Positions 49,669-61,100 of a DNA stretch of 64,000 nt are shown one piece after another. This stretch comes from Rhyacichthys aspro. Its lineage: Eukaryota; Chordata; Actinopteri; Gobiiformes; Rhyacichthyidae. The position numbers were made by a program, and so were the translations under genes. The stretch lies in contig CM072152.1 in the NCBI GenBank assembly GCA_036850595.1, positions 9,753,640 to 9,817,639 on the forward strand. The letters are read 5' to 3'. The notes beneath the pieces are model-generated. The model saw only the letters and a list, made by a program, of their open reading frames with translations. It was not told the DNA's origin and did no database searches. Every line of letters starts with the position of its first letter. Position 1 is the stretch's first letter.

Positions 49669-52600
49669 ATGGATAGAGACAGAGGATTCAGCTTCAAACT
49701 GTTGGTGCCGCCCAGAGTCAGTCACGGACAGGTCTCTGCGGTGAGGCCTCAGGAAATCGTAGAGGACTGTGGGGACTTTTTGAATCCAATGCAACAGGTT
49801 TGTAAATATGAAAACTTCCATATGAAACAGTGATCAATTAGTTAGGCATATTTAAATATATATATATATTCTTACAGGGTTTTGCCAAATGCTTTGACAA
49901 GGAACAGCATATCCTATCTAATAAAAGCATGGTTGCCCCCACCAAACTGAACAGGCAAGGTATTTGTACACTCTTCATGACCGATTCATAATTTCAATAC
50001 AATAACTAGAATACATCTTCTTAACATATATTATTTGTACCCTCTTTAAGACTGTTTGAAGATGAAAGTTGTTCCCCCAATGGAAAAGGATGAGGTAATA
50101 TGTTTTATCATAGCCTGGTTGACTTAAGATGTTTAGTCTTGTCTACAGGTCTGCCATTTCACTTCCTTTCATTGTGAATATTTCACAGGATAAAAATGGT
50201 GGACAGCTTTATACTAAGTTGTTTGATGAAGTTGAAAAAATAAAGTGCTGGAAAGTGAAAATGGATTCTGACACCGTGCAAAAGGAAAGGAAGCTCTATG
50301 AAAACAAAAGAACAATTGAAACTCAACGCAAAGCCATTCAAGAACTACAGGTGTTTGTTGCACTTGAACATAGTTTGTATCTCTGTACAGTAATAACTAT
50401 AACATACAGAATATATTTTAATAATCACTTTGTTTATGTTATTATTTTACAGTTTGGTAATGAGAGTCTGAGCATAAAGCTGGAGGAGCAGATCAGTGAA
50501 AACGAAGAGCTGAGAAACAAGTACTCATCTTATTTATACAATGTTTTTGTACATACTGCACTGACTTCCAGTCAGGTTCTCTAAATGCTTTTGCTCTTTT
50601 TAAATTTAGAAACAATGCAACAAGAAACTTGTGCAATATTCTCAAAGACACATTTGAGCGATCTGCTGAGAAAATGCATCTGTGTAAGTAAAAATGACTA
50701 AGATTCCCTTAGACAGCCTTTTCACACTGTGAGACTTATATATCTACATTTAAATGTTTCTAGTTGAATGTGAAAGGGAGGAAACGCAACACCTTTTAAT
50801 GGAAAACCATCAAAGTATTCAGGTACAACAATTACATCATGTTGTGCCACAGAATAAAACTTAAGTTATAGGCAAACATTTAGTCCAAACAACATTGACT
50901 TGTCACCTTTTTCTTCACTAAGAAACTGATTGAAGCATTTGAAAGCCTGTGTATTAAAGCAGAAGCTAATCAAGAGGAACTACATAGAGGTATTTGCAGC
51001 TTATATTTGTATTTGTACATCACAGTTAACCAGGTTATGTGTAGCACAGCGAATAGCTCAAATCAACAAGCCAAAGAAAAATAAACTGTCTGTATTTTTG
51101 AGCCAAAGAGGGACTGCTGCAAATTGAAGATCTAAAACATAAATTCCAGCAAGAGTACAACATGAAAGGGGAAGAGGTTAGTGCAACTGATGACAGTTTT
51201 ATTAAGCAATGTGAGGCATATGTTTAAAACATGCTAAATGTGTCGACAGGTCGAAGTTCTTCAAAGAAAGCTAAAAGACAATGATAATAAACTGGAGAAA
51301 ATCTTGCTTGACCTCCAAGAGACCAAAGAGCTCTGCAGAGTGCTTCAAGAAGAAATAGGCAAGATTACATTTTCACTCATTCTTAAGTTTACCATTCTTG
51401 TTTTCAGCAGATATCATTTATGTTTCTATGATTTTATTATTATTTTTTCTACAGGTCAAAAATGCGAACTTCTCAAATGTTCAAGTGCTGAATGTGATTC
51501 TCTTCTTAAAAAACTGGGAGACACTGAACAGTGCTGTAAAGACACAGAGGTTTGTTCATTTGTTGGCCTTTTCCAGCCAAACAAGGCTCCGGGACACAGA
51601 TCCAGTGTTTGTGTCTAACTGAAATATTAACTTTACCTTTAAAGGCAAAACAGGAAGCTTTATGTGCTTTGCTGACAGAAAGGAAACAGGAGTATGCAGC
51701 AATCATTAAAACCAAAGACTTAAGCTTGCAGGAGCTCAGAGAAGAAAAAAATCAGCAAATAGAGAAGCTGAGTCAGATGCAAATGACTGTGGATCAACTA
51801 CAGGAATCACTAACTGTGGAGACACAAAAGTAGAAAATACATTTGTTCATTCAGTTATTTATTAATGTCAACTGAATGCAATCATTGCAATCAATGTCCT
51901 TTAATATGAATTTCCAGGGCTAAGGAATTGGAGGATAAGGTCACAGCTAACAACCAAGAACTTGAACGAACAAAGAAAATTATTGGTAATTTGGCTTCTA
52001 AAAAAGAACAAATGTTTCAGTCATTTTATCCATATTGCTTATTCAAAATGAGCAAATCCTCTGCTGTTTCTACAGGAGAGATGACAGAGCAGAGTGCAAA
52101 AAAAGACAAGCAGATCAAAACACTTACAGAACAACTGGTAAAGCACTTTATTGTTTTATAGATATACAGGGTTTTTTTTTTGGGGGGGGGTTTGTTTTTG
52201 TTTTTGTTGTTGTTGTTTTTTCAAATAAGACAAGTCAGTAATTTACATTTAATTAGGTTATAACATCCAAATCCATTGAGGCCATCAACAGTAGGATGGC
52301 ACTCATTAACAGCAGAGTGGAGGAACTTACTGCTGAGCTTTTGAATAAAACTGAGGAAGCCCAGCAACTTCAGGCAAATCACAAAGAAACTTCTGTTACA
52401 CTGGGATTTTACCCAACAGTAGAAACATTCATGACACAACAACATATTAATGTGATTTTCTTCTGTAGGTCAGAGCAGATACATTTTTAGCTGAAAATGA
52501 ATCATTGAAGAAGGCTTTTGAAAATTCTGAGAAACTCCAAGAAGAGTTCAGAGCTAAGTCCATCATGGCTCAGGTTAGTTGTAGATTATATTTACATTTG

Positions 52601-55600
52601 CATTCAGTACATTCATTGCTGCCGCTTTGTGTGGCTTTTTTTTGTGGGGTAAAACTTAAGGTCCAAATTGATGAGCTGAGCAAACAGTTGACGGCCGAAA
52701 AGAAGAAAAACGAGGAAAACAAATCTGTGATGGAGCAACTACAGAACAACATTACAAAACATGAGTTAGTTCACCAAATATTCCCTCTTATAACTCCTAC
52801 AGACACAGACTCCAGGTTTTGACTCAATTTAATGTGACTTTATATTATTTTCAGACGTAAATATGAAGAGCTACTGTCTGACCTTAATGAGCTGGAGAGT
52901 GTGAAAAGAGCCCTTGAACAAAAGCTTGAGAATCGATGCACTGATGTCCAGACCTTTGAAGCAAACATGAAGGTTTGGAATATATTTGTACAATTACTGC
53001 TGTTATAATTTCTTGGTCTTAATCTGTGGCATAACAATGACAAATTCTACACCTGCCAAGGGGAGCGAAGAAAAAGCACTCAAGCTAAGCAAAGAAAAGG
53101 ACAAAGTTGAAAAAGAAAAACAACAGCTACAGTCAGTTTGCTTTCATTAACAAAACTCATTAATAGAAAATTTCAATTTTAAATAATTATGTCTGCTTTA
53201 CAGACAAGAACTGGATTCAATTAAAACCACATTTTATCAAAAATGTCAAGAAATAGAGACATTGCAAAAGAACGTAGAAGAAAATGTAAGTGTCCCCCAA
53301 AACTCATGATTACGAGTGATGTCCTAAAACGTAATGGTAATTAGCTGTCTTAATTGTCTTAAGGGAGAGAATTTGCAAGAAGAAATTAGAGAAAAAGAAA
53401 GAAGAATCAAAGTGATTGAAGCAAAGGTATGTAATTTGTGCAACTTCATTATGTGTGAAATTTTACTGAAAAAAAAACCTAATTACATTTGTGATAGCTT
53501 TGCAATCTCAGAAAAAAACTTGAAATTAAACTCAAAGGACGTGAGGAATGTCAGAAAGAGGTATTGGTTACAGTACATTCATAATATGTAATTCACGGTC
53601 TTCCTTTAGCTAAAGTTTCTTTTTGTTCTCTTTTAGAATAAATTGCTACAAAAGCAAATGGCAAAGGAAATTGCTAAATCCAGCGAACTACAAGATATTG
53701 TATGGCTTTCCCTTATGGGTTCTAATATTCATGAAAGCTGATAAAGTAAGACTTAAAAAGCAAGACTATAATTTGCTCTGTTCAGATTGACAGTCTCCAA
53801 GAAGAGACGCAGAATCTTAGAAGACTTAACGAAGAGGACCGCCAGAAATTACTTGAGGATCACAAGAATGAGTCAGCCATTGCCAGAGAGCTTCAGAATG
53901 AGGTGCAGATTTACTGTATATGTGTTATGTGGATTATTCATCTTGTAAAGTTTTAATGACTTGACATTGACACAAAGGTCCAAAAACTGAGATCAACAGC
54001 AGAAGAAGCCATCAGGAGCAAGGAAGATGCAGAACTGAAGTGCCAAAACAAGATCACCGATATGGTCACACTGATGGAGAAACACAAGGTAAAGCCATTA
54101 TGGTCTTTTTGTTTAATTGTTTACAACACTCACCTTTTAAAATAAGCATCTTGAGATTATCCCAACCAGAGCCAGTATGACCGGATGGTGCAAGAAAAGG
54201 ATGAAGAGCATGAAGCAAACAAGAAAAAGGAGATGAAGGCTGTTGCTTATGGGAAATCCTTGGTATGGCGATTAAAGTGATAAATTTAAGTACAAATACT
54301 AATGATATTCATATTTGGAAAGAACACCATAATCCAAACTGAAACTGATTTTGTAAACTCAGGAGCAGGAGCTTTCAAAACAAAAGACTGAGAATGATAG
54401 TCTGAAGAAACAGCTAAATGTACAAATCACAGAGAAGGTATGACACTTTACAGTTGTCTTGCCTTTGACAGACAAAGAAGCTAAAACTACTTTAAAATGT
54501 TATTAGGAGAAGTTACAGAAGGAACTCACCAACTTAAAGATGGAGGTGAAAATCTCTCAGCCATCAGGAGGAAAGAACAACGAGGTACATTACACCTCAA
54601 ATGTTGATAGTTGTCAGAAAACTTTATTATGCATGTATTTCACATTCTAGTCACCCCCCTATAACTATAAAGAAGAAGTTGAGTCAGAAACTCCAAAAGA
54701 AAGCTCTTTGAAACTATCTAGATACAACTTCTTCAAGAATGGGAAAACCCCTTCTTCAGCCAAAGAGGAGTGGAGTGCAGCTGTTGGGAAGACAAGTGTA
54801 AGTTTCATCACATAGGCTTATGATTACCGGATATGTTGTTTCTACATTTATACAATTGAACTAATTTGACCTTTTGGATTTTTGTGGATCCTTATTGATC
54901 TGCATTCATTTGTCAGCATGCTTCTGTTTATTTTGATAGAGTTTCAGTTTCATTGTACCTTCGTCTATTGTTTTATCTTTTTTTTTTTTTTCTTCAAGAC
55001 ACAGGCATCTAACACTCCATCAGTAAGATCATCATCATGTCAAACAACGCCGAGGACCACGGTATCTGTCACTTTAGTTCAGTCATTTTTCCACAGTAAT
55101 GAGATCACTCTTTATTTGTAGTGATTGTTGAACTGTTGACTATCACAGGGGATTCACAAAGAGGATAAGAAAATCCCCCGAAGTGTTTCAAGTAGATCAG
55201 CATCAAGGATTAAAGTAATTCAAGTGTATTATGTGGACATTTCAAATTTGAGTTTTCTTTTGCTGATTTTTTTTCTAATCTTCACAGTCCTACAGAATCC
55301 GGACCCCTCCATCTTCTGAAAAGAAACCAGGTTGGGGAAAAGGCACCTTTGAACTTGACCCCAATTCAGACAGCTCTGATCAAGGAGACCTTCTGGTGGG
55401 TTTTATTTGTTTCAGTTACTATATGATGATCACAAAGCACAAGCAAAATAATTGACCTTTTTGACAGATGTTTGCAAGTACTCCTGCGCCCATTTTCCCT
55501 GTTTCACAGCCCAGAGCCCATGTGTTTAAAAAGGTAGCATTATTTGATTATTTTTTGGATTAGGTTGGGGTTTTATAGGCTATAGTTTTGGTTATGCTTG

Positions 55601-55768
55601 AATAATATCATTTAAAAACTGGGATCATCATTTTTCCAGAACCAGAGTTTCAAATCTCCAGGAAACAACTTAAAGCTCACAGCAATAAAAAGGATGAGGG
55701 ACGCTGGCTGGATCGCTGTGGCTGGCAGTGACAAAAAGAAGAAGACCCATGAAAAAATATTTGCATAA
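49669..55768 (+). CDS. sycp1: Synaptonemal complex protein 1
   Basis: Thirty-four coding exons join without a frame break into about 1036 residues (human 976). Exons: 49669-49797, 49878-49959, 50051-50094, 50189-50350, 50453-50520, 50610-50683, 50764-50822, 50923-50989, 51109-51176, 51250-51358, 51455-51549, 51645-51829, 51918-51985, 52076-52137, 52257-52373, 52469-52573, 52661-52764, 52855-52972, 53061-53131, 53204-53285, 53364-53426, 53498-53560, 53637-53699, 53786-53902, 53978-54088, 54170-54262, 54363-54437, 54507-54584, 54651-54797, 54999-55061, 55149-55214, 55288-55395, 55468-55533, 55640-55768. SYCP1 is the transverse filament linking homologous chromosomes in meiosis. Recognisable pieces are the N-terminal VPPR and QVSAV motifs, the RKAIQELQFGNE and NNATRNLC blocks, a coiled coil over roughly residues 90-840, and a basic C-terminal tail with LTAIKRMRDAGW and a final KKKK run. 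The intron after 51358, and probably the one after 52373, use GC donors. The 52373 edge is the least certain boundary. Confidence 0.95.
52171..52220 (+). repeat. T-run/G-run/GTT simple repeat in a sycp1 intron
   Basis: About ten T are followed by nine G and then TTTG and TTG iterations, all within the intron after 52137. It is a low-complexity tract likely to vary in length and to be prone to sequencing error. Confidence 0.85.
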
Positions 55769-56064
55769 ACAAATATGTTATTGTTGTTCAGGGTCAGGTC
55801 AGCTGCAATATAAATTGCCAGTCTTTGTTTGTAAAAGCATAGTATAGTTGTTATGTTACTTTTGTTTAGAAAAGCACAGACAAGAAAAGTTTGAAAATGT
55901 GCTGGTATGAAATAATATGCCTAAACTGTTGCTTAGTGTTCATAGGTGTTCTCCAGAAATGTTATTTATTGAATTTATTAGTTGTATTACATTGTTGGAA
56001 ATGGAAAAAATAATATATACATGCAGGTGTATTTATTGTATTTATGTATTCATATGTTCCTTTA

Positions 56065-56070
56065 ATTAAA
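56065..56070 (+). terminator. sycp1: Poly(A) signal ATTAAA for sycp1
   Basis: ATTAAA, the commonest variant hexamer, lies about 300 bp after the sycp1 stop and is followed by a T-rich stretch that includes TGTTTTGG. No closer canonical signal was seen. Confidence 0.55.
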
Positions 56071-56123
56071 AGACTTGCTTTCAGCATTGTTTTGGTTACA
56101 CTCTTTCTTCTCTTTCATCACAA

Positions 56124-56129
56124 TTTATT
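56124..56129 (-). terminator. Poly(A) signal AATAAA for the mucin-like gene (minus strand)
   Basis: TTTATT on the plus strand reads AATAAA on the minus strand, 74 bp beyond the mucin-like gene's stop codon. Cleavage would fall close to the sycp1 cleavage site on the opposite strand. Confidence 0.55.
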
Positions 56130-56202
56130 TGTCATGCAGATTTGAAATTGTGATAATTGGGGAAAAAAAAAAAGAGCAAAAAGCTTATATTGTGAACATA
56201 TT

Positions 56203-57134
56203 TCAATGAAGGAACTCCAGATGGAAATTGGATTCATCTTCTCTGGCTGGTGGTACATTATCATAGATTGGATGGCCATCATAAAGTCCTCCAGATATGA
56301 TGAGCGTGTCATTATCTGCTATGTAAGTATCTGTAACAAATTCAGACATTTTTAAATGTTTTATATTAACTGGTGTTTCTGTCTTTCTGGTGATTATATG
56401 TTTGTGAAGAGTTACTTACTCATGTCATCTGTGTTGTTCAGAGGCTGATGCACGTGTTGCAGCTTAGGAATGCATCTGCGAAACATGATAATAACCACAA
56501 CAACAACCAAAACTCCGAGCATTAAACTAAAGGTAATAGTCAGATTCCTCTCAGAAATGCTGAGCCTCAAACCTAAAAACACAATTGAGTCATCTATTAA
56601 TCAAGAACTCCTGTGATATTATTTATTTAATATTATAATAGGATCGTGAGGCTTACCTTGTGTGGTGTGAACAGATTGGGAGGTGGTGTTGACTGTAGAT
56701 GAATGTGCAGTTGTAATTAGAGCCGTAGTAGTTGTAGTGTCAGGGGCACTTGTGTGGGTTACAGATGTTTGAGTTTGGGTAGAAATGATGTCTGTGGTCA
56801 GTGATGTACTGTTTGTCAAAGGCATCATTGTGGTTGTTTGCTCAAGTGTTTGTGAGTGGCTTGTGTTTGTAACTGTGGTTGATGTGCTCATTGTGTATTG
56901 AGTATTGTTGTCTTCCACTGTGCTGGTTAAAAAAGTTGTATCAGTCGTCAGAGTTGTGATCGTAGTCACATGTGAAGAAGAGTTCGATAAAGTAGCATCT
57001 GTTGTGGCGTTTGTTCTGTCTTTGCCTAGAGCTACTGTGGATTTGTTTTGCAAACTCAACTGTTCTGCTTCTGTTGTTGGCACAGCAAAGAAAAGTGACA
57101 GGCAACAAGCCAGGATAAAAACGACCGTCTCCAT
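56203..57134 (-). CDS. Mucin-like single-pass (type I) membrane protein, unidentified
   Basis: Three minus-strand exons, 56657-57134, 56420-56572 and 56203-56330, join in frame at GT-AG introns to give 252 residues. I do not recognise the family. Residues 1 to about 23 look like a signal peptide (start METVVFILACCLSLFF). Residues 25-160 are dominated by Thr and Ser with many N-glycosylation sequons (NKS, NAT, NSS, NNT, NTS, NST, NTT), so the ectodomain should be heavily O- and N-glycosylated. Residues 170-190 form a hydrophobic span rich in Val, followed by the stop-transfer residues RRC. The 62-residue cytoplasmic tail holds GGLYDGHPIYDNVPP, with two tyrosines in possible sorting or SH2/PTB-type contexts, and ends LEFLH. 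The architecture resembles sialomucins such as podoplanin, endomucin or CD164, but no specific orthology is claimed. It is convergent with sycp1 and in tandem with slc5a8l. Confidence 0.75.
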
Positions 57135-57315
57135 GCCTTCCTAGACCTGTACTGGGAAAAAAAACACATACTTTTTATTATTCATACTTTCCTACTATCT
57201 GATCCTGCTTGGGAACATAACCTTTCTCTCAAAGATTACATGCAGGTTTGCAATCGAAATTACAACATAGAGTTCATGAGCAATCTATCTGAGAAGAATT
57301 AAAGAACAGGCTCAC

Positions 57316-57400
57316 CTTGGGAGTGTAAGTGAAAACAATAATCTAGTTCACTTTCCTGGTCGTGCCATGCCTCCGGAGCCTATGAACAAACTGAAATGAG
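57316..57400 (-). other. Probable noncoding first exon of the mucin-like gene
   Basis: On the minus strand a good donor (CCCAAG|GTGAGC) ends an exon at 57316, and an acceptor (a T-run then CCCAG) lies just upstream of the start codon at 57134. This suggests a 5' UTR intron of about 160 bp. The right edge of the exon is not determined. Confidence 0.35.
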
Positions 57401-58110
57401 CCTAAGGATTGTCTTCCTGGCAGTGGCAGATCAAAGTAGGCAGGTCAATGCTTTGTAAACTTCCTCATTCAATGTTACCAAGGAGACAGAGTTATAACTC
57501 AGACCAAAGCTCAATCATTCTGCCTCTCCCACATAGAGATAAAATTTATAGCCTACAGTAAAATGGAAACCCTGAGACACAGTCACACACAAGCAATATA
57601 TCGACCTGAATTCAGTCGAAACTTTGTACAAAATCTTTAATAACACATTTAATGACAAGAAGTAAAAGGACACATGATTTCCTCATTACAGGTGATAAAA
57701 CAATAAAAACAAAACAAATACATAGTGAATGTCAACTGTACATTTGTGAAATAATATATAACCATATTCAAGTGTAAGTATTGGCTAATACAGACAGATG
57801 CAAACATCACAGATGTATGGTTAAGCAGCAGCTTTTTAGGAGGGCCAAACAAAGGGCTACAAAAACACATTAAAAGTTCAATCTAGAAGCTGGTGACTGC
57901 ATTATGTTTGACATCATTGTCCTACTGTTCGAGTGAAAGCATTGCATAGGCTTAAGAATGCATTTATATTAACTTAATTTTTTTTTAACTTTTTGCTCCG
58001 CATATCCTTACATACTTATTTTTGCAAATCAATAAACAATGTTTTAAAGCATAAATACAAAGAAATTTCCCACCCCGAGTCATAACAATTTATCCTTACT
58101 GTAGTTTTCC
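57401..58110. other. Spacer: mucin-like gene promoter side and slc5a8l 3' UTR
   Basis: The interval is AT-rich with no open frame of interest. On the minus strand, ATTAAA hexamers occur at 57636-57641 and again near 57649, which could end the slc5a8l transcript and give a 3' UTR of roughly 470 bp. Confidence 0.45.
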
Positions 58111-61100
58111 TTACAGTTTGGTCGCTATTTCTTCTCCTTTGCTTAATGTGTTACATGGAGATTCTGTGAAAGCCTTGTTGTCTACACCCATTTCAAAGTC
58201 TGAAGCCATCTTCTCTTTTGTAAGTGATGCCTGGAGAGGGTAAATATTCACAGTTTAGCATTCATTCATTGCTTACATTCAGTTATTTGTCAGAAATATC
58301 CCTCTTTACCTCTGATTTGCCACATCCACTGAAGCAGAAGAGGTCAGTCTTCCTTACGAATAGATCAGGGTTAAGCTTTTCTTGTTTGCACCCACCTGAA
58401 ATACATTTAGCATTAAACTCTTTAGTTGATATATTTTTACATATGTTACAGAAGTTTAAAGTCAAAATTTCACCCGTGATGACGCTGATCAGTAGGCCGG
58501 ACACCATTGTGGTGAGTGTCCCAAAGAGAGCGAAGTAGAGGTAGGACAGAGAGTACCAGGAGTCTGCCAGAGGTGGCCTCACACTGACAGAGAAGAATTT
58601 TTGTAAATATTCTTTACTTTTGTGTTTTAATGAATGTTCTGTTTTGTGTTTTGTCTCACTCAGGCAGCGTGGTCAGGGAAACCGGAGTGGTCCAAGGAGT
58701 CTGTGTTGTGTAGTTCTGGCTCATTGTGCTGTTGCAGCCCACGATGGTGACAGGAAGAGGATTTGTCTTTTCATCTGTCGGTGGGTAAATCTGAGCTCCG
58801 ATTCCCACCCACAAAGTCAACACCAGCCCAATGATCATTCCAGACAGACCTCCCTGTAAATTGCATGTTATATTTGTTTCAGTCAGTGTGACCAAACATT
58901 GGTAATGGTCATGGTATTAAATGTACACCAGTACTCACTATTGAATTTGATGTGCGGAAAAGCATTCCTAATAGGTAAAGACCAAGAAGAGGCCCACTGA
59001 TCATGCCAAAAATGGACAGAGCAGCCTAAAATGAGAATGCTGGGTAAATATGTAATTCTTCATTTCTGCCTCACAGTGGTGCTATAGAGCCATTGAACAA
59101 CATGGATTCTTTCTTTACTATATCATATGGTTTGAGAGTTTACCTGCAAAACGCTTCCCATTAATGAAGCAACTCCAGCCATCCCAATACACAAAGCCCC
59201 AAAGAATACACCTGAAAAAAATAACACTAAACTGTAAGCATCATTTTCACCTTTTGTTGTTGTTATGGTTGACAGTATTTCATTTAATCTTCATAAGCTA
59301 AGACTCTACTCTCATTTTTATTCACCGTACAATAAAGGGTGTCATTTTAGGCCCTCAGAAAGAATTCACTTTCCAGAGCCCTGCGTGTTCGTGCATGCCA
59401 GCTGACTGATGAAATACTGAATAAATATGTAGGTCACTAAGGCGTTTCTTACTGTTACCTAATGTTACTGTCATGAATTTTAATTACTTTCTTCTACTGT
59501 ACATTTGGCTAACTGATTTTTTTTTACACATTTCCTTTCTGTAATCCTTTCTGTAACATTAAAAGATAAGATGATAAGATAAGATTTTACGTGTCTGTGT
59601 CAGCTCTGATTGCAGTCATTTTACAGTGGCTTAAAAGACTGTTTACACAACTTACTCAGTCCCATGTTTAACCAAGTCACTTGTTTCTCTGTGCGGTTTT
59701 TCCACAGAGGATTAATGAAGTCTTCCATTGTGACAGCGACCAGGGCATTAATGCTGGAGGACACAGTGCTGAAAGATATGCAAAGGTAATCTTTTAGACC
59801 CTGGGTAAATGAAGGTTGATGCATTCACATATATGCATATAATACGTATAATGGAAATTCACATTTTCCCCAACTAAACATGTTTTCTTTGTGTAGCAAC
59901 ATTAACCACTTACTGTTTGTTGCTTATCTATTATATAATCTTAACAGTTCTTAATAGAGTCACTTTACTCACTGTTCGGTTAATGAATACATTTCCTTGT
60001 TTGTTTACGGCCTCACCTAAGTGTCCCACTGTATGCTGCAGCCACAAACAAGCCAGGGATGCCAGGATAGACAGACAGAATATCCATTACCATGTATGGA
60101 AGATGCTAAAAATGAATCATTATACTTAGATCACAAGAGAAAATAATCAATGTGACTGAGAATACTGTAACTGCAGTTACCTGGTCAGATGTACTGATAT
60201 CGCCGTTTGTAAGTGGGTCACAGTTCTTGTAAACGGAGTACATTGTTAAGCCTGACAACATAGCCAGGCTCACGGTTACCCACAGCCCAACCATGTTCAC
60301 ATATAAAGACCTGAGAGATGACATTACACTTGTCAGGGCATGATTTTGGTTAAACGCCAGTGTCATACTGTAGCTTTGCATGCAGGGGCACTTACATCTT
60401 GGCATGTCTCAGCGTTTTGCAGGAGATGTAGCGCTGCACCTGGGACTGGTTTATTGAATAAATAGAGACCCACATTATGCTGCCACCAATTACAATAGTC
60501 CAGAAAGTGTGGCGCTTCAGAGGGTCTGGGTCAAAGCTATAGTATAATGTTCAAAATAGAAACAGACACAATGTTAGGAGGGTACGTCACATGATCCCTG
60601 CATGAAATCCTATAGATCAGTGGTATTTGGTAAACTTGACTAGTCCGGTTGCCATGTTGTTATCATAATACTGGCACGTCTTGTTTCAAGCAATCCTATG
60701 GTCCCCAACTTACTCAAATGCATTCAGTCGGCCTCCTTCGCCAGCGTCTTCCCAAATTTTTGTCATTCCTCCCTGCAGTACAGCTCCTCTGGCAATAACA
60801 GCCACAAACCCTGCCAGCATTACAACCATCTGCAGCACATCAGTCCAGATTACCGCCTTTAGTCCTCCCTGAAACACAAACCATAGTTAACACCGCATTG
60901 TGGGTGCCATTTTTAAAGATAAGATAAACCTTGTACAAGCATGGACTGTAATATCTCTGATGTAACAGTGCCCTGTGTTTGTCTCTGGCAAATGAACTTG
61001 AAATAATTGAAAATCATTTAATGCAAGGCACTAACCACAGTGCAGTAGAGGATACACACGGTTCCTGTGGCCACAAGCACTCCCCATAGATCCAAACCAG

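Larger units (their letters stand above)
55769..56202. other. Convergent 3' UTR interval between sycp1 and the mucin-like gene
   Basis: This 434-bp interval separates two stop codons on opposite strands and carries a poly(A) signal for each transcript near its right side. No further gene is visible. Confidence 0.8.

Noticed and set aside
51238..51618. Continuous 126-codon frame as a single exon
   Set aside because: It reads through a GC-AG intron whose translation is hydrophobic and foreign to the coiled coil; splitting it into two exons restores the SYCP1 pattern.
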